From Hyalella azteca (taxonomy: Eukaryota; Arthropoda; Malacostraca; Amphipoda; Hyalellidae): a DNA stretch of 64,000 bases. The notes under the pieces are model-generated. The model saw only the letters and a list, made by a program, of their open reading frames with translations. It was not told the DNA's origin and made no database searches. The position numbers and the translations under genes are program-made. Positions 35,901 through 47,600 of the stretch are shown piece by piece (within the stretch, counting starts at the first letter, position 1; each line of letters opens with the position of its first letter). The stretch covers positions 1-64,000 of the forward strand of contig NW_025935997.1 in NCBI RefSeq assembly GCF_000764305.2, in the 5' to 3' direction.

Positions 35901-36255
35901 GCAAAATTCACAATGAAATAAATTAGTAGAGAAGAGTCGTGCATTCAAGCAAGTTTGACATTTCCAAGCAATTACAAAGTTCGGCTTTATTATTCGAATA
36001 CATTATGCTATTACTTTCAAATCCTACATGTGGAAAAATAAGAAAATACAGAAGTACTTATTTCCTATTATTTAAATATTGTTATAAAATATCGTAAGCC
36101 ATCATGGCATAACAATTATACTGTGCTGTAATTAACATAATTTGTGGAATGCTTTCATTGAAGGCTTCGTGTTGTTCCAGGTTGACAGACGAGGGCAACC
36201 CACAGACAATCGACTGTACTGGCGCTGCTACTTTAACGCGGTGTCTTGCTTCTGA
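29798..36255 (+). CDS. AST-CC: Allatostatin-CC prepropeptide
   Basis: Three coding exons join in phase 0: 29798-29977, 34057-34197 and 35182-35256, with a second copy of the last at 36181-36255. The product is 131 residues. Residues 1 to about 32 form a signal peptide (hydrophobic core TLLIISAILVMG, small residues near NAS). Exon 2 gives YDVPRKR, then AAIAFDKLMYALKKALDSPG. Exon 3 gives VDRR, then a hormone ending LYWRCYFNAVSCF and stop. The Arg-Arg would be cut by prohormone convertase. The two cysteines six residues apart form the family's disulfide ring, and there is no C-terminal Gly, so the peptide is not amidated, as known for AST-CC. AST-C-type peptides act on somatostatin-like receptors as inhibitory neuropeptides. 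Both exon 3 copies encode the same sequence. Confidence 0.9.
31018..31137. repeat. Short tandem repeat, unit gaggtttagtcata
   Basis: About six degenerate copies of a 14-17 base unit in intron 1 of the AST-CC gene, with 'atagaattatagagagg' occurring twice at its edges. Confidence 0.6.
33897..34037 (+). repeat. 74-base tandem duplication beside the exon 2 acceptor
   Basis: The sequence starting actcactttgacgagtaaat at 33897 repeats at 33971 with few changes. The second copy runs into the pyrimidine tract and acceptor (ttccccacag) of AST-CC exon 2 at 34057. The copied segment includes a branch-point-like cactaaac. Confidence 0.8.
34057..34197 (+). CDS. AST-CC: AST-CC exon 2 (precursor spacer with dibasic site)
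   Basis: Forty-seven codons in phase 0 between acceptor ttccccacag and donor gtgagg. The exon contains RKR, a likely convertase site, followed by an amphipathic helix-like FDKLMYALKKAL. It is notably more GC-rich than its surroundings. Confidence 0.85.
34759..34965 (+). repeat. 42-base minisatellite
   Basis: Units start tagcatttata at 34759 and 34801 and degenerate further on (34843, about 34885, about 34930). Shared words are ctatgtaca and agctgcatctcaa. The array ends just before the 1-kb duplication. Confidence 0.7.
35182..35256 (+). CDS. AST-CC: AST-CC exon 3, copy a (mature hormone)
   Basis: The acceptor tgttgttccag leads in phase 0 to 24 codons and TGA at 35254-35256. The exon encodes the RR cleavage site and the entire hormone, including Cys-x5-Cys (CYFNAVSC). 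It is identical base for base to copy b through the stop codon. Confidence 0.9.
   Translation, partial: VDRRGQPTDNRLYWRCYFNAVSCF
35753..35758 (+). terminator. Poly(A) signal candidate, AST-CC copy a
   Basis: AATAAA about 500 bases after the stop codon in copy a. The duplicate has the same signal at 36752-36757, so each terminal exon carries its own possible 3' end. Confidence 0.4.
36181..36255 (+). CDS. AST-CC: AST-CC exon 3, copy b (duplicate hormone exon)
   Basis: Same acceptor, coding bases and stop as copy a. Splicing from exon 2 to this copy would give the same prepropeptide with a different 3' untranslated region. Copy a lacks an obvious donor after its stop, so the two copies are best seen as alternative terminal exons. 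An assembly artefact from two haplotypes cannot be excluded. Confidence 0.7.
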   Translation, partial: VDRRGQPTDNRLYWRCYFNAVSCF

Positions 36256-36751
36256 ATCTACAGGAACAGCGAACTCTTAGACAACGCTTGGGGATTTTTA
36301 CTTTGGACTGCTTACTTTGACGTAAGCAGGCCAGCAAACTTCTTTATACGCCTGAGTGAAAGACGCGGACTGAGCGAGTGAGGAGAGGAGTCAAGGTGTT
36401 ATGAGAGAGAGGTGACGAAACATGTTATGTGACGAAGGTGACATGCTACATAACTGACAAAAAATATGAAATAATGAAGGTTATATACTATTTACAGTAT
36501 AACGAAAAAATATGATTTAACATACTTATCGTATTAAGGACGTAAAGCTGTAGCACTGACGAAATATATTTCTAATATGCAGGGTGCTATGATATAGGGT
36601 GGGCGAAACATATTTATCCTATGATGCATGTTAAGCTATAGCTTATTAACCTTTAAACTATGAAATTATTCTCACGGCAAGTATGAAGACTTGAAACAGA
36701 CGACAGTAATATTTTAACTGTGTTGATCTAACACTCTAATTGTGTTTCCCC

Positions 36752-36757
36752 AATAAA
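36752..36757 (+). terminator. Poly(A) signal candidate, AST-CC copy b
   Basis: AATAAA in the second copy of the duplication, equivalent to 35753-35758. Confidence 0.4.
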
Positions 36758-36969
36758 TCTTGTTATTGACATAAGATAGAGCTCGTAGAAATCAAAAGGT
36801 TTTAATACAAGAGTTTGCGTGAAAACTACAATAAAGATCTTATAAATTGAAGATATGATGAAATTTTGTTGAAAAAAGCATATCTTGAGAATTACGAGAG
36901 CAAAATTCACAATGAAATAAATTAGTAGAAAAATGTCGTGCATTCAAGCAAGTTTGACATTTCCAAGCA

Positions 36970-39900
36970 GCGAGTAAAACCCAAAATATGAGACTAATTT
37001 TTATAATATGCTTATTTTTATGACGTAAAATTTTTTGTTTCATTTTAGGCAAAGGGAGCTTCTAGAGATCTCAATGAAGTGCTTGTTGCCTCGTATTTAC
37101 TGACACAGATCGAAACGGCATGTACAGTTAAGCGGAATAACTCTTGCTCTACAATTTTATCTGTGAATAAATTCACGAAACTCATGATAGTTGAGTAATG
37201 GTTGAAAGATACGTTTAAATTCGATCGGCTGGAAGAAATAGTTAACTATTAAGCTTCTTCCCTATTAGTAAGTAACAAAGCCACTTTATTACAGCGTTAC
37301 GAGATAATTTCTAATTAGCAAGGAAACAATTAGTGATTAATTACTAAATAATCATTGATCATCTACGATATCATTACTGACTTTTTCTCCAGAACTTATT
37401 CAGACGTTGACATGTAATACGCTCGTATGTGTCTGTGAAAGCCTCAGCCTCTGTTGTTAGCGTTTCTTAATAAAGAAGTCCACGTGATGAAAATAAAGTT
37501 TTCTTTGCATGTGTAACTTATCTAAATGTTAAAAATTTTATATTTAAACGGAAACTCTTTAATACATGATTAACAAAGTTTATAATTAATTTGCCAATAC
37601 TATTTTCTTAGTTTGGTTGAAAAATGGCTAAAGTCATTTTAATTTAGTTTTGTAAGTTTAAATTTTTAGTGCATTAAGTATATATTTATTGGCAAGGAAT
37701 ATAATTTCTAAGTTTAAGACATTGACCCATTGAATGCTATTTCATATCTTGAAATTGCTCATTTCCAACAGAATGAAATCAAAACGGCGTAGCTCCCCAT
37801 TGATATTTTCAAGTGAAATATTCGCGTTTAGATTCTGCTTCCAGCTGTGATATGGTTATATTAATATGATTAATTCTAATAGATATAACAAAGATCTTTT
37901 AGTTTTGTGCGTTAAAATTTGACTGAAATTTTCAGGTCTATTTTTTCATACAGCTTTTAAGAATATGGATTTCTTAAAAGCTTTTTATCAGTACATATTA
38001 TTTACTTAAAGTGTGCCTGAAAAAAAAAAATCGCAGGAGCAATGTATCGTAGAGACACGAAGAATGACTCGCATCAGCGACTTTACGCTCACATTATAAT
38101 CCTTTTACTTTCAAATAGATAAAATCACAATAAATAAATTGCAGATCAATTATTATCAAGAAGCGTGACAGTCAACCCTTAAACATAAAATCTCGGACTT
38201 TACATTATTGAATGTTCGAATTACACGTTTCAAGTGCCCGAACCTTAATGCTTTCAAGAATTCTTCTAGACTAAGCGTACATCACTAGTCCCACTATTGA
38301 CCAATATCATAAACAATTTTACTTATGTATACGTGTGTATTACTTCTGACTTTTCAGTGTTAGAGTTAATCTTTTCCATAACCATATTTTGAAACCTGTA
38401 CTAAATAGCGAAACTAAGATGCGTGGAAAACTTGGTTACCTAGCTATCTTCAAATATGGATAAACACAATCTTACCATTGTTCATTTAAGACAGCAGACG
38501 GGAAAATTTTAATAGTTTCAAGTTTGTACTGCTGTATTGATTTAATAATAGTTTGTTGACCAAAGTGCTTTCCCAGTTTGGTCGAATAAACATAATTAGT
38601 AACGATAAGCATACTGAAATAAGAACGAAATATGCTTTTAAAACCAGTACAATTTCTGCAAAACTCATATAGAGCACATGAAGATTAATTTGAATTTGCT
38701 ACCGTCAATTCAGACAACGTCGCCACAGCACTTGAGTTAAGTCGCAGGTCTTCAATATTAACGAACTATTTTACAAATAAAAATGTACCACATCTTTCTA
38801 AAGCGATCAAAATTTCTTTCAAATCATCAAGAGGTTATTTAAACCTATAAAATCGTAGTTCTGATCAGCATTATATGATTCATAGTAATGAGCGGTGAGG
38901 TATGTGCAGATTTTACTGAATGGTGACTAGTGTGTCATAGACGGCAGAAAATATCCGCCGCATGCAAACGTTTTCGTCCGCAATTTCCATGTGCATTTGG
39001 CATGGTTGAATTAATTAATTCAACCATGTGCATTTGGGATGCGTGGTTTCAAAAAACCCGAATCCCGATCAAGTTGATCATTGATCCTAACGTTTCTTTA
39101 AGGTAAAATGACCGAAGAACATGTATATATTTAGCTTTAGAGAACATTTATCTAGTTTGTACTGATATAGAAATATAAAAAGTATACGTTTTTGAAGAAT
39201 CCAGTCGGTACCTTCGCCCAAAGCCTTATAATTAAAGAAAGTGTCGGCAAGCAACATTAGTTTTCTTGAACCGCTTTATTCCTTCGATTTCCGCGAGTGA
39301 TTGTTAAAAGACTTAACTTTACACATTTTCCAATATCCAAATGAAAATAATCAGCAATCGTAGGTCAATAAAAACTTTCAATTCTCAACAGAATCTCACC
39401 CACTTACCGCAAAAAAAATTGTTTGATATTAGTCATGTCCCGCTAAAGCTAAAAAAGAATCTGTCAGGGACTAATGTTCGCGGCTAAGGAAAACATTTTC
39501 ACGCAGAATTAGAAAGCTCAAAAATTTTACTATTCTTGATACGACTGATTCCCACGAAAATGCTCATTCTGCATCTTGAAAGGGCAATTATTTCATCAAA
39601 ACTTTTCAGCGTGCGTCAATATTGCATTTCAGTAACTTAATACCAAATTTAAAATTTAAATTATAGGCTGGTATCGTCATCTACCAGGATTTCTTTAACC
39701 GGTAGAAATAATGAGAAACTAGAGCCCCGCGAGAAAGAGCCGATCATAATTTGGAGTTTTTACCCTATTCGGCATTTTTTAAATTGCATGTATAAAAAGT
39801 AAGACAATTAGGAAAAATTAAACAGAACGTGGAGGGTGAAACGTATTAATTAGATGCAAGTCAAAATCATGCTACAATTCAGCTCAAATAAAAATGCTTC

Positions 39901-40911
39901 ATTTAGATTCTAGGCTGTGAGCATAAATACAATTCAACGCTTCTTTAGAGGTAATAATATTTTTAAATTAAATTGCTTCAGAATCTATTCTGTGTATAAG
40001 GAGTAGTATTGCGAATTTTATAAAAAAACTCTTCAAGTATTTCAATCTACATCTTGTACAAATGGGCAAAATACTACTTTGTTGCTCTTGATATTAAATA
40101 TAAATAAGGTTTATGGATTAGAGGGCATGTTCAATTCAATGAGAAGCGTGGAAGTTCAACACTAGAGAGGAAACTTACCTAAATTGCCAGTTTTGAGGTA
40201 TTGAACAAACTTTACAATCTTTCCGACAATGTACAAAAAGAACAGTAACCTGAGGCTGGAGAGTACAAATTAAGCTCGACGATACGATATTATGTATGGA
40301 GGGATGCGGGGTGTTCGATATATCCAAAACGATGGCCATTTTGGCCAAAGAATAACTGTAGCGATCATACAAACTCACATTGTTCAGTAATAAAAGCATG
40401 ATAAATTTATCCAATTTTCAAAGCTACGTCAGTTAATTTGATATAAATAGCAAGAGCGAAAGTAAGGGCATTTCTGGGAGCAGTACATACAACTTCCCAT
40501 CTCCGTGAAGCACTCAACTCTCGATTCATTAAAAAAGAAGTGATGATTAAACCTTTGTTTAGATTAGTCAAAAACTATCTTCCACGTATCTCTTGCAATC
40601 AAAATCATAAAATGGACACTAATACAAAAATCGATCAACTTAAAACTATCATGAATTTTACATGGACTGTCACTCGTTTTGAGTTGCATTCAAACTCTAG
40701 AATGAAGCTATAAATTTAGCAAGACTGCCGCTGTAAGGAATGACGTTCTCAGGTCACCCACATGAAAATAACATCGAAAATTGTAGTTTTGATCATCAAC
40801 CACTTGGGGGATCGTCATTGGTGATTAAAAACCGCAAAAGTCTTCACATCATCGTTAGATGTTCGACTTAAATTCTCGCAAGCTGGTCCTAATTTATCGC
40901 AGAAATGACAG
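36970..40911. other. Intergenic region between AST-CC and the MATH-BTB gene
   Basis: AT-rich, and no supported exon on either strand. It holds a perfect 28-base palindrome at 39001-39028. Confidence 0.45.
38989..39038. repeat. Perfect 28-base palindrome between direct repeats
   Basis: The half-site catggttgaattaa (39001-39014) is followed immediately by its exact reverse complement (39015-39028). The word atgtgcatttgg occurs on both sides. This looks like an insertion footprint or a small foldback; no gene is nearby. Confidence 0.6.
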
Positions 40912-43900
40912 TCAATACTTTCTGCATGGTGCTGATAGAAAATAATAATAACAAATGAGACCAAAGAAGTCCAGCGCGCGCTGCAGCAGGTGGGCGGCCT
41001 GGTGGTTGTGCGCTAACAGCAGCAGACCTGTAAGATATTGATTATTATGAGGATTAGCGAGAAAAAATTGTAATTTTATCAGTTGTTACTATCATTAGCA
41101 AGAAAAATCGCGACTTGATATGTTTATTAAAAGACCTGCACGGCATCAATTCTCATGAGCAGTTGCAGGAGAAACTGTGACTTAGTTTGGCTATAAAAGA
41201 CTTTCACGGTGCATGGTCGGTTTTTACGAGGAATGTATTGGAATCAAAAGTGAGTAGCACGCAGATAAATTAGTTGCTTAGGTTATCATAAATCCTGAAC
41301 GAATATCACATTTCAGGGAGAACGAAGGCGCAGAATTCTATGTGTTGCTGGGAAATTGGAGAATCAAAAGATAGGGATTTTCTAGATACCTACCAAGATA
41401 ATGAGACATTTCTAACCATTAGAGACTAGGAAAATTAGTATTAAACATTAGTATCAATTCGAAAACCAAACAAATAAAATTAGCCAGTCAATATGATTTA
41501 AATGTGGCTTTTCAATGAATTGATGAGACTGGTCATAAAAAATATCCATCTAATACTTCGTCCGCAAAAATTTATTAAAAAGCAAATTAACTAAGATACG
41601 GAATTCATAAAATCAAAGACGTAGGCTTTATATGCAAGCTCAAGATAATTTATTCTACAATAAAATATAATATAGTATGGTAGAGAATAATATAATATAG
41701 TATGGTAGAGAATAATATAATATAGTATGGTAGAGTATAATATAATATAGTATGGTAGAGAATAATATAATATAGTATGATAGAGTATAATATAATATAG
41801 TATGGTAGAGAATAATATAATATAGTATGNNNNNNNNNNNNNNNNNNNNNNNNNNNNNNNNNNNNNNNNNNNNNNNNNNNNNNNNNNNNNNNNNNNNNNN
41901 NNNNNNNNNNNNNNNNNNNNNNNNNNNNNNNNNNNNNNNNNNNNNNNNNNNNNNNNNNNNNNNNNNNNNNNNNNNNNNNNNNNNNNNNNNNNNNNNNNNN
42001 NNNNNNNNNNNNNNNNNNNNNNNNNNNNNNNNNNNNNNNNNNNNNNNNNNNNNNNNNNNNNNNNNNNNNNNNNTGCACTCGCCTGCAGGGCAAACAGTCG
42101 GTTACTGCACTCGCCTGCAGGGCAAACAGTCGGTTACTGCACTCGCCTGCAGGGCAAACAGTCGGTTACAGCACTCGCCTGAGGGTAAGTCAGTGACAGC
42201 TTTCAATAGCAAGTAAACAGTAATCCCCTCCTTTGCTGTCGCTAATCTAGTAGTCATTACTTCAGCTCTGTGACAACAGCAGTAAGTACTGCAGCTCATA
42301 AACAACAGTAGTCTGTTATAACAGCTTTCCTGAATACATTTTGGAAAATCGTGTTTCATTACGATTCTATGAGATAAGCAATAACCACTGCATGGCGAAT
42401 GTTAGAATTATCAAATCTTACCTGTATACACCCACTCGATGAACTGTCTCGTGACCGAAGAAGACATATTCACTTGAATCAATACTCTTTCTTGATGCTT
42501 GTGATTACTTCTTTTATGGAGAGAAGATATAAGAGGCGATTTATTCTTGGTATTCAAGCGCGAAAAGTTTTCCTTCAGTTCTGTGATGGGATCGTCTTCA
42601 TCAATATTCGGTACTCCATCCATCATGGACGTCAAAGAAGAGTCTTTGGTGTCATTGCATTCAATAAAACACTGGTTAAGGTCTTTAAGACTTTTTTCTT
42701 CTTCGCCTATTTGACTTTCTTCGTCAGATAGATTTGTTGTGGGGTCATTTATGGATTTTTCAGTTAAAGGTTTTCGATTACTTGGTTGTTCGTTACGTCT
42801 GCTAAACAAGGCTAGCCTTTCAGACGAGGCGAGTTTTACCGGGGATGCGTGAAGCGGATTTCTCTTCACTGGCGATAGGTTTAATTTAACTGGGGATTTC
42901 AACCCAACATTTAGTGTGTCATCAGTGCAAGAAATTTTGACTGACGTACAATATCTTTCAGGGGACAGTTTTTCTGCTCCATCATAAGATAAATTAGAGT
43001 CGGACGATTCAACCCCCGATGAATTTTCGAAAAGAAGTACACGAGGCTTCAGAACATTTGGGGATCTGCCATCCACCATGAGGGCGATATCGCAGTCGGT
43101 TTTTGAGAGGATCTTGCAGGTACTCAGGAGGGAAGACCGAGCCTTCAGCACTGCAAGGTGAGCAGGAATCCTTCCTCCGTCGGTAGTGATGAGCTCCGCG
43201 TCCGCAGAAGAGTGATGGTCTTGCAGCAGACTACGCAGGTCACGGCTCAGCGTTACCAGGCTGTCGGGACTGCAGTGAAGCACCTGCGAACATCATATAC
43301 GTTCCATAATCAAGTATCTGCATGTAAAATAATAATCAGTCTTTCATGAAGGTTGCTCAAATTATATTAGGAGGTAAATTCAGTATCCTAAATTTAAATC
43401 ATAAATAGGACGTAAAAGTGAATTATAAATGATTTAAATTCATCAACTTTGAAACTTAAGCTAAATGCACAGAACACGCCATAGCCAGCCATTAAAAAAC
43501 GAAATATCTTACATAAACATCGGATCTAATCCCACTGTCATTGTTCATCCCGAACAATTAAACTCCATAAACTCGTACAAAAAACTCACTTCTTCCGTAA
43601 AGGTAAATTCAAGCCAAGCGTTGAGCGCGCCATCTATGAGCAGATCGTAAGGTTTGACCGACACGCGCGGCACCAGCAGACCGCGCCACTTGCTGCCTGA
43701 GAGCCCTTCCAGTGTTAGGTCACGTCGCTGCTCTGGACGATCGCCGATGCCTGAAGTTATCTGTAAAATGCATCAACGTTGTCTTTAAGACAACTGAACG
43801 TTTAATTAGGGTAACAAATGGCGAGGAATGCTGTAAAAAAAGGCAACGAATCAAGTCAAACACAACCGGTCGTCGTTCAGTACAAGTAGTCAGTAGTGAG

Positions 43901-44608
43901 TGAAGTAGGCGAAATATTCAAGTGAAGAAACATTGCTGCAAAGCTGAATTGACGAGTCTAATAAATCTTTTAAATAATAGCAAGACTACACAAATAACCT
44001 ACCTTAATCTTACACATCAAGGGGGCTGGTATGTTGGTGTGGATGCAGTCTACTAGTATTCGTACATCAAACTGGTCCCCGTCTAGAGGTGCCATGATCT
44101 GCTGAGACTTCGTAGACTTGAACATGGCATTAGGTGATGCGTTTTTTGAAGGCCATTGCGAATCACCGTGAATTATTTCTTCAATTCCTCCTTTCGTGTA
44201 GAGCTCCTGCAAGGCACTTTTCTTTATCCTTGGACTAGAAGGAGAGCAACCATAAGCGTTTACAGGAGACTTCATAACAGCAGCGTCATGTTGGTCAGAA
44301 AGCTTCACATTTCTCCTATGCTGGAGAGGAGAGTTTTTCACGGGGAACTTTGGAGTAATTTGTCTTGACGCTGATACACGGGGACTCGGTTTGCTTGATG
44401 GACTCTTCCATTCGTATACTTTAGTTTCACGGTAACTTTGAGGTTCGGCGTAAAGGTCCAAAGTAATCTTGAAAGTTGCACGAGCGGCACCCAGCTGAAC
44501 TGTATGTTTACAGTCAATCTGCCGGCCGGTACGTGATGGCGAGTAGTGTCTAAAGTCAGGAACTCTGAAGTTGAGTCTTACTTTGCCTACTGTGTCTTTA
44601 ATCTCCAT
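40912..44608 (-). CDS. MATH-BTB domain protein with large inserts in both domains
   Basis: Exons 44608-44003, 43760-43590 and 43283-42422 join in phase 0, and the last leaves in phase 1 to a proposed terminal exon 41027-40912. The product is about 584 residues. A MATH-like fold is split: VRLNFRVPDFRHYSPS and ATFKITLDLYAE near the start, then a Ser/Pro-rich insert, then FDVRILVDCIHTNIPAPL and LLIDGALNAWLEFTF. A BTB domain begins around residue 287 (AELITTDGGRIPAHLAVLKA) and is completed only at FIEWVYTG, after an insert of about 200 residues. MATH-BTB proteins are usually Cullin-3 substrate adaptors: MATH binds the substrate and BTB binds the cullin. The inserts carry many Ser-Pro sites, including three SPVK motifs. 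I do not recognise a named orthologue. The last exon (LLLLAHNHQAAHLLQRALDF) could follow a missing exon hidden by the gap. Confidence 0.7.
41650..41829. repeat. 25-base AT-rich tandem repeat at the gap edge
   Basis: About seven copies of a unit like gtatggtagagaataatata, period 25 (for example starts at 41675 and 41700). The array runs into the run of N. Confidence 0.85.
41830..42073. other. Assembly gap, 244 N
   Basis: Unknown sequence inside the last intron of the MATH-BTB gene. Different tandem repeats flank it on the two sides, so the true length is probably uncertain. Confidence 0.99.
42074..42190. repeat. 32-base GC-rich tandem repeat at the gap edge
   Basis: The unit tgcactcgcctgcagggcaa... 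starts at 42074, 42106 and 42138, with a degenerate fourth copy from about 42170. The first two copies are identical through at least 20 bases. It is unrelated to the repeat on the other side of the gap. Confidence 0.85.
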
Positions 44609-47600
44609 ATTAGTTACACACGGTTAAATTCTGAAAATAGCCCATTCAAGTTTTCATTATGGTTTTTATTGAAAATTTTTATCGATAAACTAATAAAAAA
44701 GACTAAATGAATTCACAAGTTTGAACCCTTCTGGAATGTAGATTAAAATCCTGTTCGCCTAACCTACGAGTATGAATACAAAATCTTAAGGAATTAACGA
44801 TCACAGAAAATATTGATTTATGAACACACCTTCCAATTGAAAATCAACCACCCATTTATTTTAATAACTGGTACAAGATTTGATTTTCTTATAGGCTAGA
44901 CGGCTTCGAGTCTTTGACTGCATCATGATAAGAAGTTAAAGTTTAACTAATGATAGGCAGGAATTATTGAATAAAAAACAAATATCTCCGAAAATGTTTC
45001 GGTTGCTTTAATTCAGTATTTCGGTTGCTACAAGAAATTCTCTAAATTATTAGGTATGTATTTTGTCAGAAATGTTAAATTTTATATCATATCCATGGTT
45101 TCAATTACATTCTTGCCCCCTACACAACTAGTACTAGTTCATAACTATATACATTTAATTTGGGTTTGACCTTGGAAAAAAGCTAACGTAACGGCTATCA
45201 CCCTTAAATCCCTTATTAGAGCTCCAGGAAATATTCAAAGATATTATTAAAGAACGTATTTTTTGTTAACAATTTAGCAGTTAAAAGTAAATAAATTATT
45301 ATAATTTCATTTAAAAGTCTATCGCTATAAACACGCAGTTGAAGGGAAAGAGACGCAATGAATATAGCAGGCACGAACCAACACTGGCTAAGAATTCAAA
45401 CTGACCGCAGGAACTATCAAAAGGTGTACCTGGCGCACCTGCTCAAATATTACCCCAAATCATTACTCGCTACCCCAAAAATGAGCAGTTATATTTTGCG
45501 CACCTGGACAGTCAATTTTTGACTCATCTTTTCTGCCTTAAAAAAGATTTAAGTTTAAAACGCATTTTTGATAATTCTCAGAGCCTTTTTAGGAGTAGGT
45601 AGAACGTCTTCTCTGTATGGTGATCTTATTTTTTTTTAATATTACGTACATATAGCTGTTCTCGTCGTATAGTATTGCTTGAGAACATACGGACCTTGCG
45701 AGGCTGATAATGAATTGGCTTGTTAGGCTTACGCTATCAGGTGGTTGATCTTACATCTTACTAGACATAGGCAGGAGAGCTTGAAGAACTTCGAGTCGTT
45801 TAATAATAGGTCTATATAGGTCCCGAATGTATACCTCCAAGTAAAACAATTATCAATCGATGCTATAATGAGTTTTCAATTCGTCCCTCATTCATTTTCA
45901 TCTCTGATATCGCTCCAAGTTTACCAAAATTAGGGCTGCTGGCTAAGATTATACTATACCTAAATGTAGTTCTGACGAATTATAGTAATAAAGTACATAT
46001 TTTTAATTACAAAAAATCTGGTTAAGATATGATAAAAAGTAATAATTCTAGTTCGTTCAAAAAACGTTATAATAACATAGTGACGTGCAATTTTAAATCC
46101 AATTTAACAAATATTCTATTGTCGAATGAAATCCATGTTATAAACACAACTTCGGAAATAAAATTCTCCTAGTGTATCTATGCAAACCTAAAAGATTGCC
46201 CAATTTGCACATAAATTCACATTACTATGATCTATAGATTCATTGTTTGATCGAGTATATTCGCTTACACGATACGATAGACGTACTGATATGCGTTTTC
46301 TTTTCAAACAAACTTGGTACCGGTTAGGTAAAGACATTTTCACGTCATGATAAATTAACTGAAAATGAATGGCAATTTGGCGCTTGGGAAGGTCTTTTAA
46401 CTAACCCTCTGATTTGTGTGGTAAACTTTCGATTAGAGAGCTTTGGAATGCTCTCATTCGTGTGCGCATCAAGGAGTTCAAATAAAGCCTGAGTTCTGCT
46501 CGCGAAACGGACGGTGACATCGCAAGAGATTTCTATGTTCAGCCGTAGGGGACGCTAGACTAGAATTTAAGATTTGATTGCTCTTGCATATGCAATATCA
46601 TAATGATCTCATACGGATCTAACATTGAAATATTTTTGATTACACCATATATTTACAATGACAATACCGATTTAATTTAATTCGGAGGGTGTGAAGGTTA
46701 TTTTGGGTTATTCCGTAATCTTGTATGACCGGTGCTTAGTACATTTCTGTTTGAATGAAAGCACATACATGAAAAGCTTTTTATGTACAACGAAGCTCGT
46801 ATTATTTTAGTCCAATATCCGCGAAAATTCTTCTACTTGACGTAAACCCCCAACAAATCTTCAAATCTTGGTAATCCTAAAATGTGAAAAAATTACTAAG
46901 AAAAGCCGCAAGCCACTCCAACAGTGATCAAAGGTCGTACAAAATTTAAGCTTTATTTTTAATATAGTTAAATGCTAAATTTTGTCAATGCAGAACACTA
47001 TAACATTACATCGACAAACTCCACGAACGGTAGGATCGTTCCTAGTCACGAGCAGTTCAAATTATCGGGCGTGAGGAGTGCTTTCATTTAGCATCGACCA
47101 GCCTTACGTGCCTCAGGAATGCTCTAAGTAACCTGCCTTTAATCGATCACTTTCAATTTCCATGGACGCGCTTTCCCTGCCTTTGTCCGTGATTTTCCGG
47201 GAGTCACGGCCCCATCGACTCCAGCGCGCGTATAGCTACGATGTAGTTGTTGATTGTCAAGTGAAAGTTATTGTTGTACAATTATTATACGCAATCACGA
47301 ACCATAATCTGAAACAGCCATGCAACGGCTTCGGTGAACTCTGCAACGAAATTCCTTTGATGACTTGCTATTACATTTACAGAGGTTGATTTTGAACTTC
47401 TAAATTCGTTTATATTTTTACACGGCTTCTTTGTAAACATAAATTACTATTTTAAACATAAAATAGTATGTATAGTAAAATAGTATAGTAAAAAAGCTGG
47501 TAAGTGACGTCCATTTTATTTTACAATTTTTATTTTGCGCTACAAACTAGAAATTAGCGCAGTTATGACCGCTGAGTCGAGAACAACACACTGCAATCGT

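Larger units (their letters stand above)
34971..36969 (+). repeat. 1-kb tandem duplication carrying the AST-CC hormone exon
   Basis: Copy 1 is about 34971-35970 and copy 2 about 35971-36969. Both begin attacaaagttcggctttat and end tttgacatttccaagca, with an offset of 999 bases at the exon. Only scattered differences are visible, for example cctacgtgcgg versus cctacatgtgg, tctaaagg versus tctacagg, and ggcagtaat versus gacagtaat. Each copy includes about 210 bases of upstream intron, the exon and about 710 bases of 3' flank. Confidence 0.9.

Noticed and set aside
41650..42216. Long frames running through the run of N
   Set aside because: They are artefacts of translating N and of tandem repeats whose periods happen to avoid stops.
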